This document shows positions 25,073 to 33,800 of a DNA stretch of 64,000 bases, in pieces. The stretch covers positions 249,566 through 313,565 of the forward strand of contig NZ_QFWW01000020.1 in the NCBI RefSeq assembly GCF_003265345.1, read 5' to 3'. The notes below the pieces were generated by a model, which was not told the origin of the DNA, made no database searches, and saw only the letters and a list, made by a program, of their open reading frames with translations. Source of the DNA: Lentzea terrae. GTDB taxonomy: Bacteria > Actinomycetota > Actinomycetes > Mycobacteriales > Pseudonocardiaceae. Position numbers and translations under genes: made by a program. How positions within the stretch are numbered: position 1 is the first letter of the stretch; every line of letters starts with the position of its first letter.

Positions 25073-26196
25073 CCGGCCACCACCTTCTCCAGTCGGTCGG
25101 CCGCGGCTGCTGCGCCGCCTGCCGCCAAGAACGACTTCCGCACCAGGTCGGCGGCGGCCGCGTACTCCGGCTCGTCCAGCACTGACTCCAGCGCACTGCG
25201 AATATCCGCGGACCGGGTCCGCGAGTAGGTCAGCCGCACGCCCGCGCCCGCCGCGACGACCTGGGCGGCGACGGTCGGCTGGTCGTCCCGGATCGGGGCC
25301 ACGACCAGCGGCAATCCGTGCGCCAACGCCTCGCAGACCGTGTTGTGGCCGCCATGGGTGACGACCGCGTCGAGGTGGGGCATGAGCGCGAGTTGTGGGA
25401 CGGACGGCCGCATCAGGACGTTCGACGGGGCGGGACGCGGCTCGGCGACCATGACCACCTGGAGGTCAAGATCTGCTACCGCGTCCAAAGCTTGGCTGAG
25501 GAAACGCTCGCCGGCAGGGCCGTTCAACGTCCCGAGCGAAACCAACACCCTGCGTTGACCGGTTAGTTCGTTCCACGGAAAGCTCGTGCGCTCAACCCGA
25601 TGGGTCAACGCCGGCCCCACGAACGCGACCTCTTCGCCGAACTCCCCCGCCACCAACGCCTTCGAGCTGTACACCAGCACCAGCCGGTCCGAGAACCTGA
25701 TGTCCCCGCCCGCGAAGTCGTGCAACAGCCCCCGCACCCAAGCGTCGACCTTCGGCATCGTCCGCAAAGGATTGATCAGCTCGGCGGAGGTGCTGGCCGA
25801 CGTCGCCCACGGCAGATAGGCGTGCTGAGCGACCAACGGCCCGGCAAGCGCCTGCTGATCCGCGACGATCACGTCCGGTTCGAACGCCGAAACGGCGTCG
25901 TACACACCAGGAACCATCGCGCCGCCAAGAGGAATCAGGAACTCCTCCCAGAAGAACTTCAGCACCGCCATGCCGCGCAACGCGAGCCACCGCTCCCGCT
26001 TGGCCCGGATGTCGGCTTCCAACAGGTCGTCGATCGCCGGGAAGATCACCGCGTGGTCCGGCAACAACGGCGCCAGAGTCCCGGGGTGCCCGACCCAGGC
26101 GACGGAGTGCCCGCGCGCCAGCAGCTCGCCGCCCACCGAAGCGGTCGGGTTGATGTGGCCGGTCAGCGGCGGCACCACGAACAGGAACCGGCTCAT
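25069..26196 (-). CDS. MGT/UGT-type glycosyltransferase (GT1)
   Basis: 375-residue GT-B glycosyltransferase of the macrolide/zeaxanthin glycosyltransferase type. ATG 26196 gives the typical start RFLFVVPPLTGHINPTASVG, with the acceptor-domain His, and overlaps the hydrolase stop (ATGA); an open frame further upstream is a shadow. The C-terminal donor domain shows VLVSLGTLNGP and the nucleotide-sugar signature VTHGGHNTVCEALAHGLPLV. It would transfer a sugar from an NDP-sugar to a hydroxylated lipid or polyketide, which fits its place two genes after the ACP of the megasynthase operon. No dedicated NDP-sugar genes lie nearby. Confidence 0.92.
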   Translation of the reverse strand: MSRFLFVVPPLTGHINPTASVGGELLARGHSVAWVGHPGTLAPLLPDHAVIFPAIDDLLEADIRAKRERWLALRGMAVLKFFWEEFLIPLGGAMVPGVYDAVSAFEPDVIVADQQALAGPLVAQHAYLPWATSASTSAELINPLRTMPKVDAWVRGLLHDFAGGDIRFSDRLVLVYSSKALVAGEFGEEVAFVGPALTHRVERTSFPWNELTGQRRVLVSLGTLNGPAGERFLSQALDAVADLDLQVVMVAEPRPAPSNVLMRPSVPQLALMPHLDAVVTHGGHNTVCEALAHGLPLVVAPIRDDQPTVAAQVVAAGAGVRLTYSRTRSADIRSALESVLDEPEYAAAADLVRKSFLAAGGAAAAADRLEKVVAG

Positions 26197-26960
26197 GACG
26201 GCAACCAGTCCAGCAACACGTCGAGCAGCTCGGCGGTCGCTTCCCGCAACACCGTGTGCCCCAACCCGGACACCACGTGCAGCCGGCACGACGGGATGCG
26301 TTCCTGCAGTTCCGCCGCCGCCCCGATCAGCTCCGACTCGGCGCCGTACACACCGAGCACCGGACACTGGACCTGCGTGAGGTCGAGCTTCGCGCCCGAA
26401 CCGAGGTCGTCGATCAGCGTGGTGCCGTTGAGCAACGCGTTGGCGTTCACCGCGAGCCGCGCGATCTTGCGCTGACCGAGGGCCATCAGCTGGTCCTGCG
26501 TGCGGTCGAACTCCAGGCCCAGGGCGGCGACGGTGAGCGTGTTCGTGATGTCCTCGAACCACGCGTCGCCGACCACTCCCCCGCACGCCGACTCGACCAG
26601 CACGACGCCGCCGACCCGTTCGGGAGCCTGCACCGCCGCGTGCATCGCGACCACGCCGCCATAGCTGTTGCCCAGCAGGTAGACCGGCTCGTCGACGCCG
26701 ATCTCGTCCAAAACCGCAACGAGGTCGAGCGCGCTTTCCTCTGGCGTGTAACCGGAAGGTGACCGTTCCGACAACCCGTGCCCGCGCAGGTCGAACAGCA
26801 CCGTGCCGAAGCCGCGCGACGCCAGCGGTGCGGCCAGCGTGTAGTAGAAGCTGGACAGGTTGTCCATCACCAGCCCGTGCACGAACACCACGGTCGGCGC
26901 GTCCTCTGGCCCGAGCCGCTGCACGTGAAAGCGCAGCCCTCGGGCGTGAACGTCAGACAC
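26193..26960 (-). CDS. Alpha/beta hydrolase, possible thioesterase or acyl-transfer enzyme of the lipid/PKS cluster
   Basis: 255 residues with a classical alpha/beta hydrolase pattern: VVFVHGLVMDN oxyanion region, FDLRGHGLSER, nucleophile elbow GNSYGG, an acid near VYGAESELI, and GLGHTVL carrying the catalytic His. It overlaps the ACP gene by eight bases and the glycosyltransferase gene by four, so it is made stoichiometrically with them. Neither megasynthase has a thioesterase domain, so this enzyme is the best candidate for releasing the chain from the ACP; that role is inference. Confidence 0.85.
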   Translation of the reverse strand: MSDVHARGLRFHVQRLGPEDAPTVVFVHGLVMDNLSSFYYTLAAPLASRGFGTVLFDLRGHGLSERSPSGYTPEESALDLVAVLDEIGVDEPVYLLGNSYGGVVAMHAAVQAPERVGGVVLVESACGGVVGDAWFEDITNTLTVAALGLEFDRTQDQLMALGQRKIARLAVNANALLNGTTLIDDLGSGAKLDLTQVQCPVLGVYGAESELIGAAAELQERIPSCRLHVVSGLGHTVLREATAELLDVLLDWLPS

Positions 26961-27213
26961 GTGCCGTGATGTGGTCGACGAGACGGCCGACGGACATCGC
27001 CATGATCTCGTCGATGTCCATGTCCGCCAGGAACGCCACGAGATCGACGCCGTAGTGCGCGTTCAGCTTGTCCGCCAACGCCACGAACTCGATGGACTCC
27101 AGGCCCAGATCGTCGCTGAACGTGGTGTCGCGGGTGATCTCCACGCCCAGCAGGAAGTCAGGCCCGACCACCTCGGTGATCATCTTCGCGACCTGCTCCA
27201 GCACCTCGTCCAT
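26953..27213 (-). CDS. Free-standing acyl carrier protein
   Basis: 86 residues, an ordinary ACP with the phosphopantetheine motif DLGLESIEFV and a four-helix pattern. ATG 27213 is chosen because it gives the normal length (MDEVLEQVAKMI) and overlaps the PKS2 stop codon by one base (TGATG). It may accept the finished chain from PKS1/PKS2 for release, glycosylation or methylation. No holo-ACP synthase gene is in the window, apart from the PPTase-like fragment at the end of PKS2. Confidence 0.93.
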   Translation of the reverse strand: MDEVLEQVAKMITEVVGPDFLLGVEITRDTTFSDDLGLESIEFVALADKLNAHYGVDLVAFLADMDIDEIMAMSVGRLVDHITARV

Positions 27214-30200
27214 CACTTCTCCGTTCGCACGCGGGCGGCGGCACACCCGGTTTCAGCAACAACTTCGATCTGCGGCACGGCAAAGGCTCCGCGCACCCGG
27301 CCGTCGGCGGCCACGGTCAGTTCCGCCGGGTAGACGGGTCCGGCGCCGCGGTCCCACAGCCACGCGCGCACGGCGTCCTTCACCGCGATCACGCGCAACA
27401 GCCAGTCCCGTTGGACCGGCACGTCCAGCCCGCCGTAGTGCAGTCGCTCGGCGGAGTTCAGGTAGCGGCGCATGATCAGGTCACGGGTCGCGCTGTCGGA
27501 CCAGTTCTCACGCACGCGCAACCACTCGCCGTCCTGCACGGACAGCATTTCGGTGCCTGGCCGCAGTTTCACCTGCCAGATCCGGTCGTCCGTGGTGAAC
27601 CGGCGGGTGGTCCAGCCGGTGATCCGGCACCACAGCTCACCGTTCACGACGAGCTCGGCGTCGGCGACCATCTCCTGGGCGGTCACCGAGCGGATCCAGG
27701 CCGTGCAGTGAACATCACCGGTCGGCACCGGGCCGTGGAACGACACCTGTTCAATGCCGGTCGGCAGCACGGTCTGGTCGACGGTGAGGCTGACCTGCAT
27801 CCAGTGGCCGATCAGCTGGCCGGCGCTGTCCAACAACGCTCCTGGCGCGGGCAACGGCGTCAGCACGCCGGCGATGCCGTTGTCCGCCAGGCAGTCGATC
27901 TTCGTGACACCCGCGAACGCCGGTCCGTGGAACATCCAGTTGTCCCGGTACAGCTCGTCGGCTTTGACCGGTGCCTCGCGCACGCCCTCGAGTTCCTTGC
28001 CCACACGCTGCGCGGTCACCGGTGCCATCAGGACAACGCCCTCGGCGTAGTCGCCGACCTTCACCACCACGCGGCCGGAGCCTTCCGCGCGGGCCGTGAC
28101 CTTCACGGTCGTGGCCGGCAGCGCGGTGAGCCAGCGCTTGGCCTTGACCTCGGCGAACCCGTGCACGGTGCCGCCGGTCAGCCTGCGCGCCGCGTCCGCG
28201 AACACCTCCAGCAGTCCGGTGGCGGGCACGATCGGGAACCCGTCCGCGAGATCCGGCCAGCCGGGCGCCTGCGGGAACACCGAGTGGTCGACCAGCTCCG
28301 GCATGGTGCGCAACGAGAACTCGCGGGTGAACCCGGCCTCGTTCGGTCTGAGCGCGCCGATCACCTCACGCGCCACGGCGTTGGTGTGGGCCAGCAGCTT
28401 GTTGACCGCGGCCGACATCGGGCTGTCGTCGGCCACCAGCACCGGCTCGGTGCCGATCGCGTCGAGCTTGATCTTGGGGGTGCCGAGCCGCAGCTTCACC
28501 TTGTGGGACGTGCCGCGCTTGAGGCCGAACGCCCACAGCGCTTCCGGCGCGATGTCGGAGTTCACGGCCAGATGCGGCCGGTCCGACAGCGTGTCGGAGA
28601 TGAAACCCTGCACACTGCCCTGTCCAACTTGGACGAACGCGCGGAAGCCCGCCTCGTGCAGGCGCTCCAACAACGGCCGGAACCGCACCGGCTCGACCAG
28701 GTGCCGCAACACCAGCTCGCGGACCTCACTGACGTCCATCGGTTCGAGGGAGTTCGCCGACCAGACCGGGATCTCCGAGGCACGGACCGGCAGCTGGTCG
28801 AGCATCTCCTTGGCACGCCCGAGGTACGGGGCGAGCGCCGGCGTGTGGAAACCGGTGCGGAACGGCATGAGCTGCGCCATGACGCCGTTGGCCTTCAGGC
28901 GTTCCAGCGCCACCTCGATCTGCTCGATCGGTCCGCAGATCACTGACTGGTGCGGGCAGTTGTCATGGCTGAGCGTCACACCGTCGGTCAGGTACTTCTC
29001 CGCGGTTGCGGCGTCGCAACCCAGTGCGGCGTAGGCGATGTCGACGACCGCGACCGCGCCGGGCCCGAGTGCGGAGACGAACTCGTCGATCGTCGGGTAG
29101 ATCCCGCCGACGACCATCGCGGTCCACTCGCCCATGCTGTGCCCGGCGAGCGCGCCGGGCGTGATGCCGAGCGCCATCAGCTCGCGAGCCTCGCGCCGTC
29201 CGTCCAGCAGCAGCTGCACGGCGTGGTCGACGACCTCGCCGCCGAACTCACGCTCGAAGCCGGGGAACAGGAAGGCGACCTGGTCGGTGCTGGTCAGCAA
29301 CGGCTCGTGGGCGAACCAGATGTCGTGCCTGCCCGGCCACGCCTTGCCCTGGGCGACCACGCGTTCGGCGAGCTTGAGCTTGCGCTCGTCCGGGTTGCCG
29401 ATGGCGAGCCGGAACGCGCGGTCGGCGCTGGAGGTTCGCCGTTCCTCGAGCGCCTTGGCCAGCTCTTCGGCGGTGTCGGCGGCGAAGGTCATGACGGCCT
29501 TGCGCGGCTTCGCGATCGTGTGGCCGTCGAGCACGGCGTGTGCGTTGATGCCGCCGAACCCGAACGCGTTCACGACGGCGCGGTGCGGGCCGGTCCACTC
29601 GCGCGCCTCTGCGACCGGCGTGAATCGAGTGCCTTGGAGTGCTTCGTGTGGTTGCTCGACGTTGAGGGTGGGCGGCAACGTGTTGTGGTGCAACGCGAGA
29701 GCGGCCTTGATCAGCCCGGCCATGCCCGCGGCCGGCATGGCATGGCCGATCATCGACTTCACCGTGCCGATGCCGATCTCGTCGCCGTCCGCGCCGAACG
29801 CGTTGATCATCGTGGCCAGTTCCGCGGCGTCACCGGCCGGGGTGGCGGTGCCGTGGGCCTCGATCAGGCCGAGCCCATCGTTCTTAGGATCGAGGCCGGC
29901 ACTGTCCCAGGCCCGCTGCACTGCCAGGAGCTGGCCTTCGGGGTTGGGCGTCATCATGCTGGTGGCGCGGCCGTCGCTGGCCGTTCCGATACCGCGAATG
30001 ACCGCGTAAACGCGTTCGTCGCCGACGTCTTCGAGGCGCTTGAGGACGACCATGCCGACGCCCTCGGACAGCAGCGTGCCGTCCGCTTTCGCGTCGAACG
30101 GCCGGATGCGCTCGCTCGGGCTCAACGCCCTGAGCTGCGTGAACACACTCCACAACGTCGGGTGGTGGCACACGTGCACCGCCCCGGCGAGCATGGCGTC

Positions 30201-30878
30201 CGCGCGGCCCTCCTGCAGTTCTCTGACGGCGTGCTCGACGGCGACCAGCCCGGACGCGCAGGCCGCGTCGACCGTGTAAGCCGTGCCCTTGAGGTCGAAC
30301 CGGTTGGCGATCCGCGACGCGGCGAGGTTCGGCACGAGTCCGATCGACGACTCGGGCTGCTCCGGGCCCAGGCGGTCGCGGATGGCCTGGCGAACGGTCT
30401 TCAGCTCCGCGCCCGCCAGGTTCGGGAAGAGGTCTTTCACCACGGACACCACTTCGTCCGCGAGCCGGACCCGCTGGTCGAGGCGCGCGCAGCCGGGCGT
30501 GAGATAACCGCCTCTGCCGACGATCACGCCGATGCGGTCCCTGTCCGGGAGCGCGGTTTCGCCGCCCGCGTCCGCGATCGCTTCCGCGGCCGTGGCGAGG
30601 GCGAGCAGCTGGTCGGGCTCCGCGCCGTCCACTGTGGACGGCATGATGCCGAACCTGGTCGGGTCGAACTCCGCGAGGTCGTCGACGAACCCGCCCTTGC
30701 GGCAGTAGAACCGGTCGCCTGCGGTGCTGCCCTGGTCGTAGTAGGTGGCCGGGTCCCAGCGGCCGGCCGGGATCTGCCCGATGGCGTCGACGCCGGCCGC
30801 GATGTTGCGCCAGAACGTCGTGGCATCGGGGGCACCGGGAAAGACGGCGCCGATCCCGACGATCGCTATGCCTCCCAT
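27213..30878 (-). CDS. Type I polyketide/secondary-lipid synthase: KS-AT-DH with C-terminal PPTase-like fragment (PKS2)
   Basis: 1221 residues. KS (1-450): Cys207 in VDAACASG, His342 in EAHGTAT, His379 in MIGHAMPAAG, so it is catalytic and not a chain-length factor. AT-like domain (530-790): GHSMGE (Ser581) and TGFHTP (His678). Dehydratase double hotdog (about 840-1090): DHSVFPQAPGWPD (His865) and LLDSAGQLIGHW (Asp1017). The last about 100 residues contain RRYLNSAERL and LLRVIAVKDAVRAW, like the second half of Sfp-type phosphopantetheinyl transferases. ATG 30878 overlaps the end of PKS1 by 13 bases out of frame; the open frame upstream of it is a shadow. It has no ACP or KR, so it must work in trans with PKS1, as subunits of PUFA and heterocyst-glycolipid synthases do. 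Confidence 0.88.
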   Translation of the reverse strand: MGGIAIVGIGAVFPGAPDATTFWRNIAAGVDAIGQIPAGRWDPATYYDQGSTAGDRFYCRKGGFVDDLAEFDPTRFGIMPSTVDGAEPDQLLALATAAEAIADAGGETALPDRDRIGVIVGRGGYLTPGCARLDQRVRLADEVVSVVKDLFPNLAGAELKTVRQAIRDRLGPEQPESSIGLVPNLAASRIANRFDLKGTAYTVDAACASGLVAVEHAVRELQEGRADAMLAGAVHVCHHPTLWSVFTQLRALSPSERIRPFDAKADGTLLSEGVGMVVLKRLEDVGDERVYAVIRGIGTASDGRATSMMTPNPEGQLLAVQRAWDSAGLDPKNDGLGLIEAHGTATPAGDAAELATMINAFGADGDEIGIGTVKSMIGHAMPAAGMAGLIKAALALHHNTLPPTLNVEQPHEALQGTRFTPVAEAREWTGPHRAVVNAFGFGGINAHAVLDGHTIAKPRKAVMTFAADTAEELAKALEERRTSSADRAFRLAIGNPDERKLKLAERVVAQGKAWPGRHDIWFAHEPLLTSTDQVAFLFPGFEREFGGEVVDHAVQLLLDGRREARELMALGITPGALAGHSMGEWTAMVVGGIYPTIDEFVSALGPGAVAVVDIAYAALGCDAATAEKYLTDGVTLSHDNCPHQSVICGPIEQIEVALERLKANGVMAQLMPFRTGFHTPALAPYLGRAKEMLDQLPVRASEIPVWSANSLEPMDVSEVRELVLRHLVEPVRFRPLLERLHEAGFRAFVQVGQGSVQGFISDTLSDRPHLAVNSDIAPEALWAFGLKRGTSHKVKLRLGTPKIKLDAIGTEPVLVADDSPMSAAVNKLLAHTNAVAREVIGALRPNEAGFTREFSLRTMPELVDHSVFPQAPGWPDLADGFPIVPATGLLEVFADAARRLTGGTVHGFAEVKAKRWLTALPATTVKVTARAEGSGRVVVKVGDYAEGVVLMAPVTAQRVGKELEGVREAPVKADELYRDNWMFHGPAFAGVTKIDCLADNGIAGVLTPLPAPGALLDSAGQLIGHWMQVSLTVDQTVLPTGIEQVSFHGPVPTGDVHCTAWIRSVTAQEMVADAELVVNGELWCRITGWTTRRFTTDDRIWQVKLRPGTEMLSVQDGEWLRVRENWSDSATRDLIMRRYLNSAERLHYGGLDVPVQRDWLLRVIAVKDAVRAWLWDRGAGPVYPAELTVAADGRVRGAFAVPQIEVVAETGCAAARVRTEK

Positions 30879-33800
30879 CGGTAGACCACCTGCACGTCGG
30901 TGCCACCGGCGAGCTCGTTCAGCAACGCGTCGACCCCTTGCTGCGGCTCGATCAGCGGGATGCCGCGGCGCGCGTACTCGTCGGCGAGCCCGACGGCCAT
31001 GCCCGCACCGGCCCACGGACCCCAGTCGACCGCGACGACCCTGCGGTGCACGCCCCAGAACCTGGCCATCCGATCCAGCGCGTCGTTCGCGGCCGAGTAG
31101 TCGGCCTGGCCGCGGTTGCCGAACACACCGCTGACACTGCCGAACAACACCAGGAAGCCGTCGTTGAACGCCTTGGCGCCGTTGACCTTCGTCGCCCAGA
31201 CGCGGTCGAACGACTCCTGCGTCTTGTCCGCGATCAGCTTGTCGTCCAGCACGCCCGCGCCGTGGATGACGCCGTCGATCCGGCCGAACCTGGCCAAGAT
31301 GTCGTCGAGCACCTTGGTCACCGCTTCGGCGTCGGTGACGTCGCACTCGTGGTAGCGCACGCTGGATGCCTTGGCCCTCAGGCGTTCCATGGTCTGGCGG
31401 ACTTCGCGTTCGGCCAGTGCTTTGCGCGCCTTGGCCGGCACGTTCTCCTTTTCGCCCAGTTCGAAGAGCGCCTTGACCAGTTCGGGCTCGGTCGTGGCGT
31501 GGGCGAGGCGGTGGTCTTCCGGGACGATCGGGGTGCGGCCGAGCAGCTCGATGTGGCAGCCGGTGCGTTCGGCGAGCGCGGTCGCGGCCAACGCGGTGAT
31601 GCCTCGCGCGCCGCCCGTCAGGATCACGACGCTGTCCGCGCCCAGGTTGAGGGTTTTTTGCTCGAGTTCTGCAGGCGCGGCTTCGATGACGTTTCGCCTG
31701 CCCGCCTGGTAGCCGACGACCGCCTGGCCGGGGCCGATCTCCGCGAGCAGCGCCGTGGCGATGTCCCGGTGGCTTTCCTTGGTGTTGACGTCGACCGCGC
31801 GCACCACGAGGTCCGGGTACTCCAGGGCCGCTGTGCGGATCAGGCCGTGCAGGCCGATGTCGGCGGGCAGCTCGTCCGGGGTGTGGTCGAAGCCGAACGT
31901 GCCGCCGCCCGTGGTGACGACCAGCAGTGCGACGCCGTTGGTCATGCAGGCCTTGACCTCGCTGAACGCTTCCGGCAGCCGGGCGCCGAGCCGGACCACG
32001 ACGTCGATGCCGGTCAGGTCGGCCGGGAAGACCGGTTCGATGCGGGGGCGGGCGGTGTGGCGTTCGAGGAGGTCGGCGAGTTCGAGGCCGATGCCGTTGT
32101 CGTCGATGATCAGGACGGTCTTGCCGGTGAGGTCGGCTGGTTCAGCAGGATCACACGGCACGACGCGCGGCACCAACCGCACCAGACGACCACCGGTCAC
32201 CACAACAGGTGCAGCAACGGCTTGAGCGGGCTCAGCAGGCGTGGTGCCGAACCAGGCCACGATCCCGTCGATGGTCTTCAGCTGGGCCAACTCGTCGACC
32301 GACCCCGTCGCGCCCAGCTCCTGGGCCAGCTCGCCGACGATCTCCGCCCTCTTGATGGAGTCGATCGACAGGTCCGCCTCGAGGTCCAACCCCGGCTGCA
32401 ACATCTCCACCGGATAACCCGTGCGCGTGCTGATCGTCTGGAGCACAACCGCCCGCACGTCCTTGCCCGCTGGGGCGATGGGCGCCGCGCCGAACCACCC
32501 GACGATCCCTTCGATCGTCTTGAGCTGCGCCAGTTCGTCGATCGAACCCGACGCACCCAGGGTCTGCGCGAGCTCGCCGACGATCTCCGTCCGCTTGATC
32601 GAGTCGATCGAGAGATCAGCTTCGAGATCGAGGGTCGGCTGCAGCATCTCCACCGGGTAGCCCGTGCGATCACTGATCGTGCGCAACACGACCGTGGCCA
32701 CGTCTTCCGTCTGCGGTTCCGGTGACTTCACCTGCTCGATCACCGGCATCGGTGCCGGAGCAGAGGCAGGGGCAGGCGCGTTGCCGAGGTAGCTCAGCAG
32801 GACGTCGCGCTGGGCGCTGACCGCGTCCCGCATGCCGTCCAGGAACTTCTCCACGATCTCGTCGCGCCCCAGCCCGGCTCCGACCCTCAGCGTCGGGAGC
32901 TCCGTCGCGGGCCTGAGCCCACCCGGCAGTGCGTCGCCGTTCGCGTCCCGCACGAGTCCTCCATCCACGTACCAGCCCGGCCGTGGCGGCACGACCGTGG
33001 CGGGTTCGGCCCTGTCCTCGAACAGCGGCGCGGCGTCCACCTCGACGCCGGCGACCGCGAGCTCTGCGAGCGTGCGCAGGAACGTCACGTGGTCGTCGCA
33101 GCGCAGCGCCTGGTGCGGGCGGTCGCCGAGGGTCTTGCCCACCAACGACGTCAGCACGCCACCCGGCCCGGCCTCGACGAAGATCCGCGCGCCTGCCGCG
33201 TACATCGACTCGATCTGGTCCACGAACCGCACGCGGCCGGCGAGCTGCGCCGCCAACCCGTCCCGAACGTCGGAATGAGGCTCAGCCGTCACGTTCGACC
33301 ACACCGGGAAAGCCGTCTCACCAATGGAAATGGCCGACAGAACTGCCGCGAACCGGTCACGCGCGCCCGCCATCAACGGACTGTGGAACGCGGCCGCGAC
33401 CGGAATGCTCTTCACGCTCAGGCCGGCATTGCGAAGTACCTCGACTGCGCCGGCGACAGCCTTGGTGGGTCCGGAGATCACGACCTGATCGGGCGCGTTG
33501 TGGTTGGCCACCACGACATCCGGCGGCAGCAGTGCCTCCACGGAGGCCAACGGCGCGGACACCGCGGCCATCGTGCCGGGATCGTCGCCGACCGCCGCCA
33601 GCATCGCCTCGGCCCGCGCGGCGCTGAGGTCGAGCAGCTCAGCGGGCTCGAAGACACCGGCAGCGGCCAGCGCGACGAGTTCGCCGTAGCTGTGACCGCC
33701 GGCCAGATCCGGCCGCACGCCAACGGATTCCAGCAACGCGGTGACCATCAGCCCCGCGATGCCCAGCGTCGGCTGGGCCATCCTGGTGTCGGTGATCTCC

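Noticed and set aside
27213..30878. PKS2 KS as a chain-length factor (KS-beta), as in PfaC
   Set aside because: The active-site Cys207 and both histidines are present, so it is a condensing enzyme.
30879..31346. Extension of the PKS2 frame into the end of PKS1
   Set aside because: The KS consensus start GIAIVGIG begins at 30878; upstream residues are a frame-shifted KR sequence.
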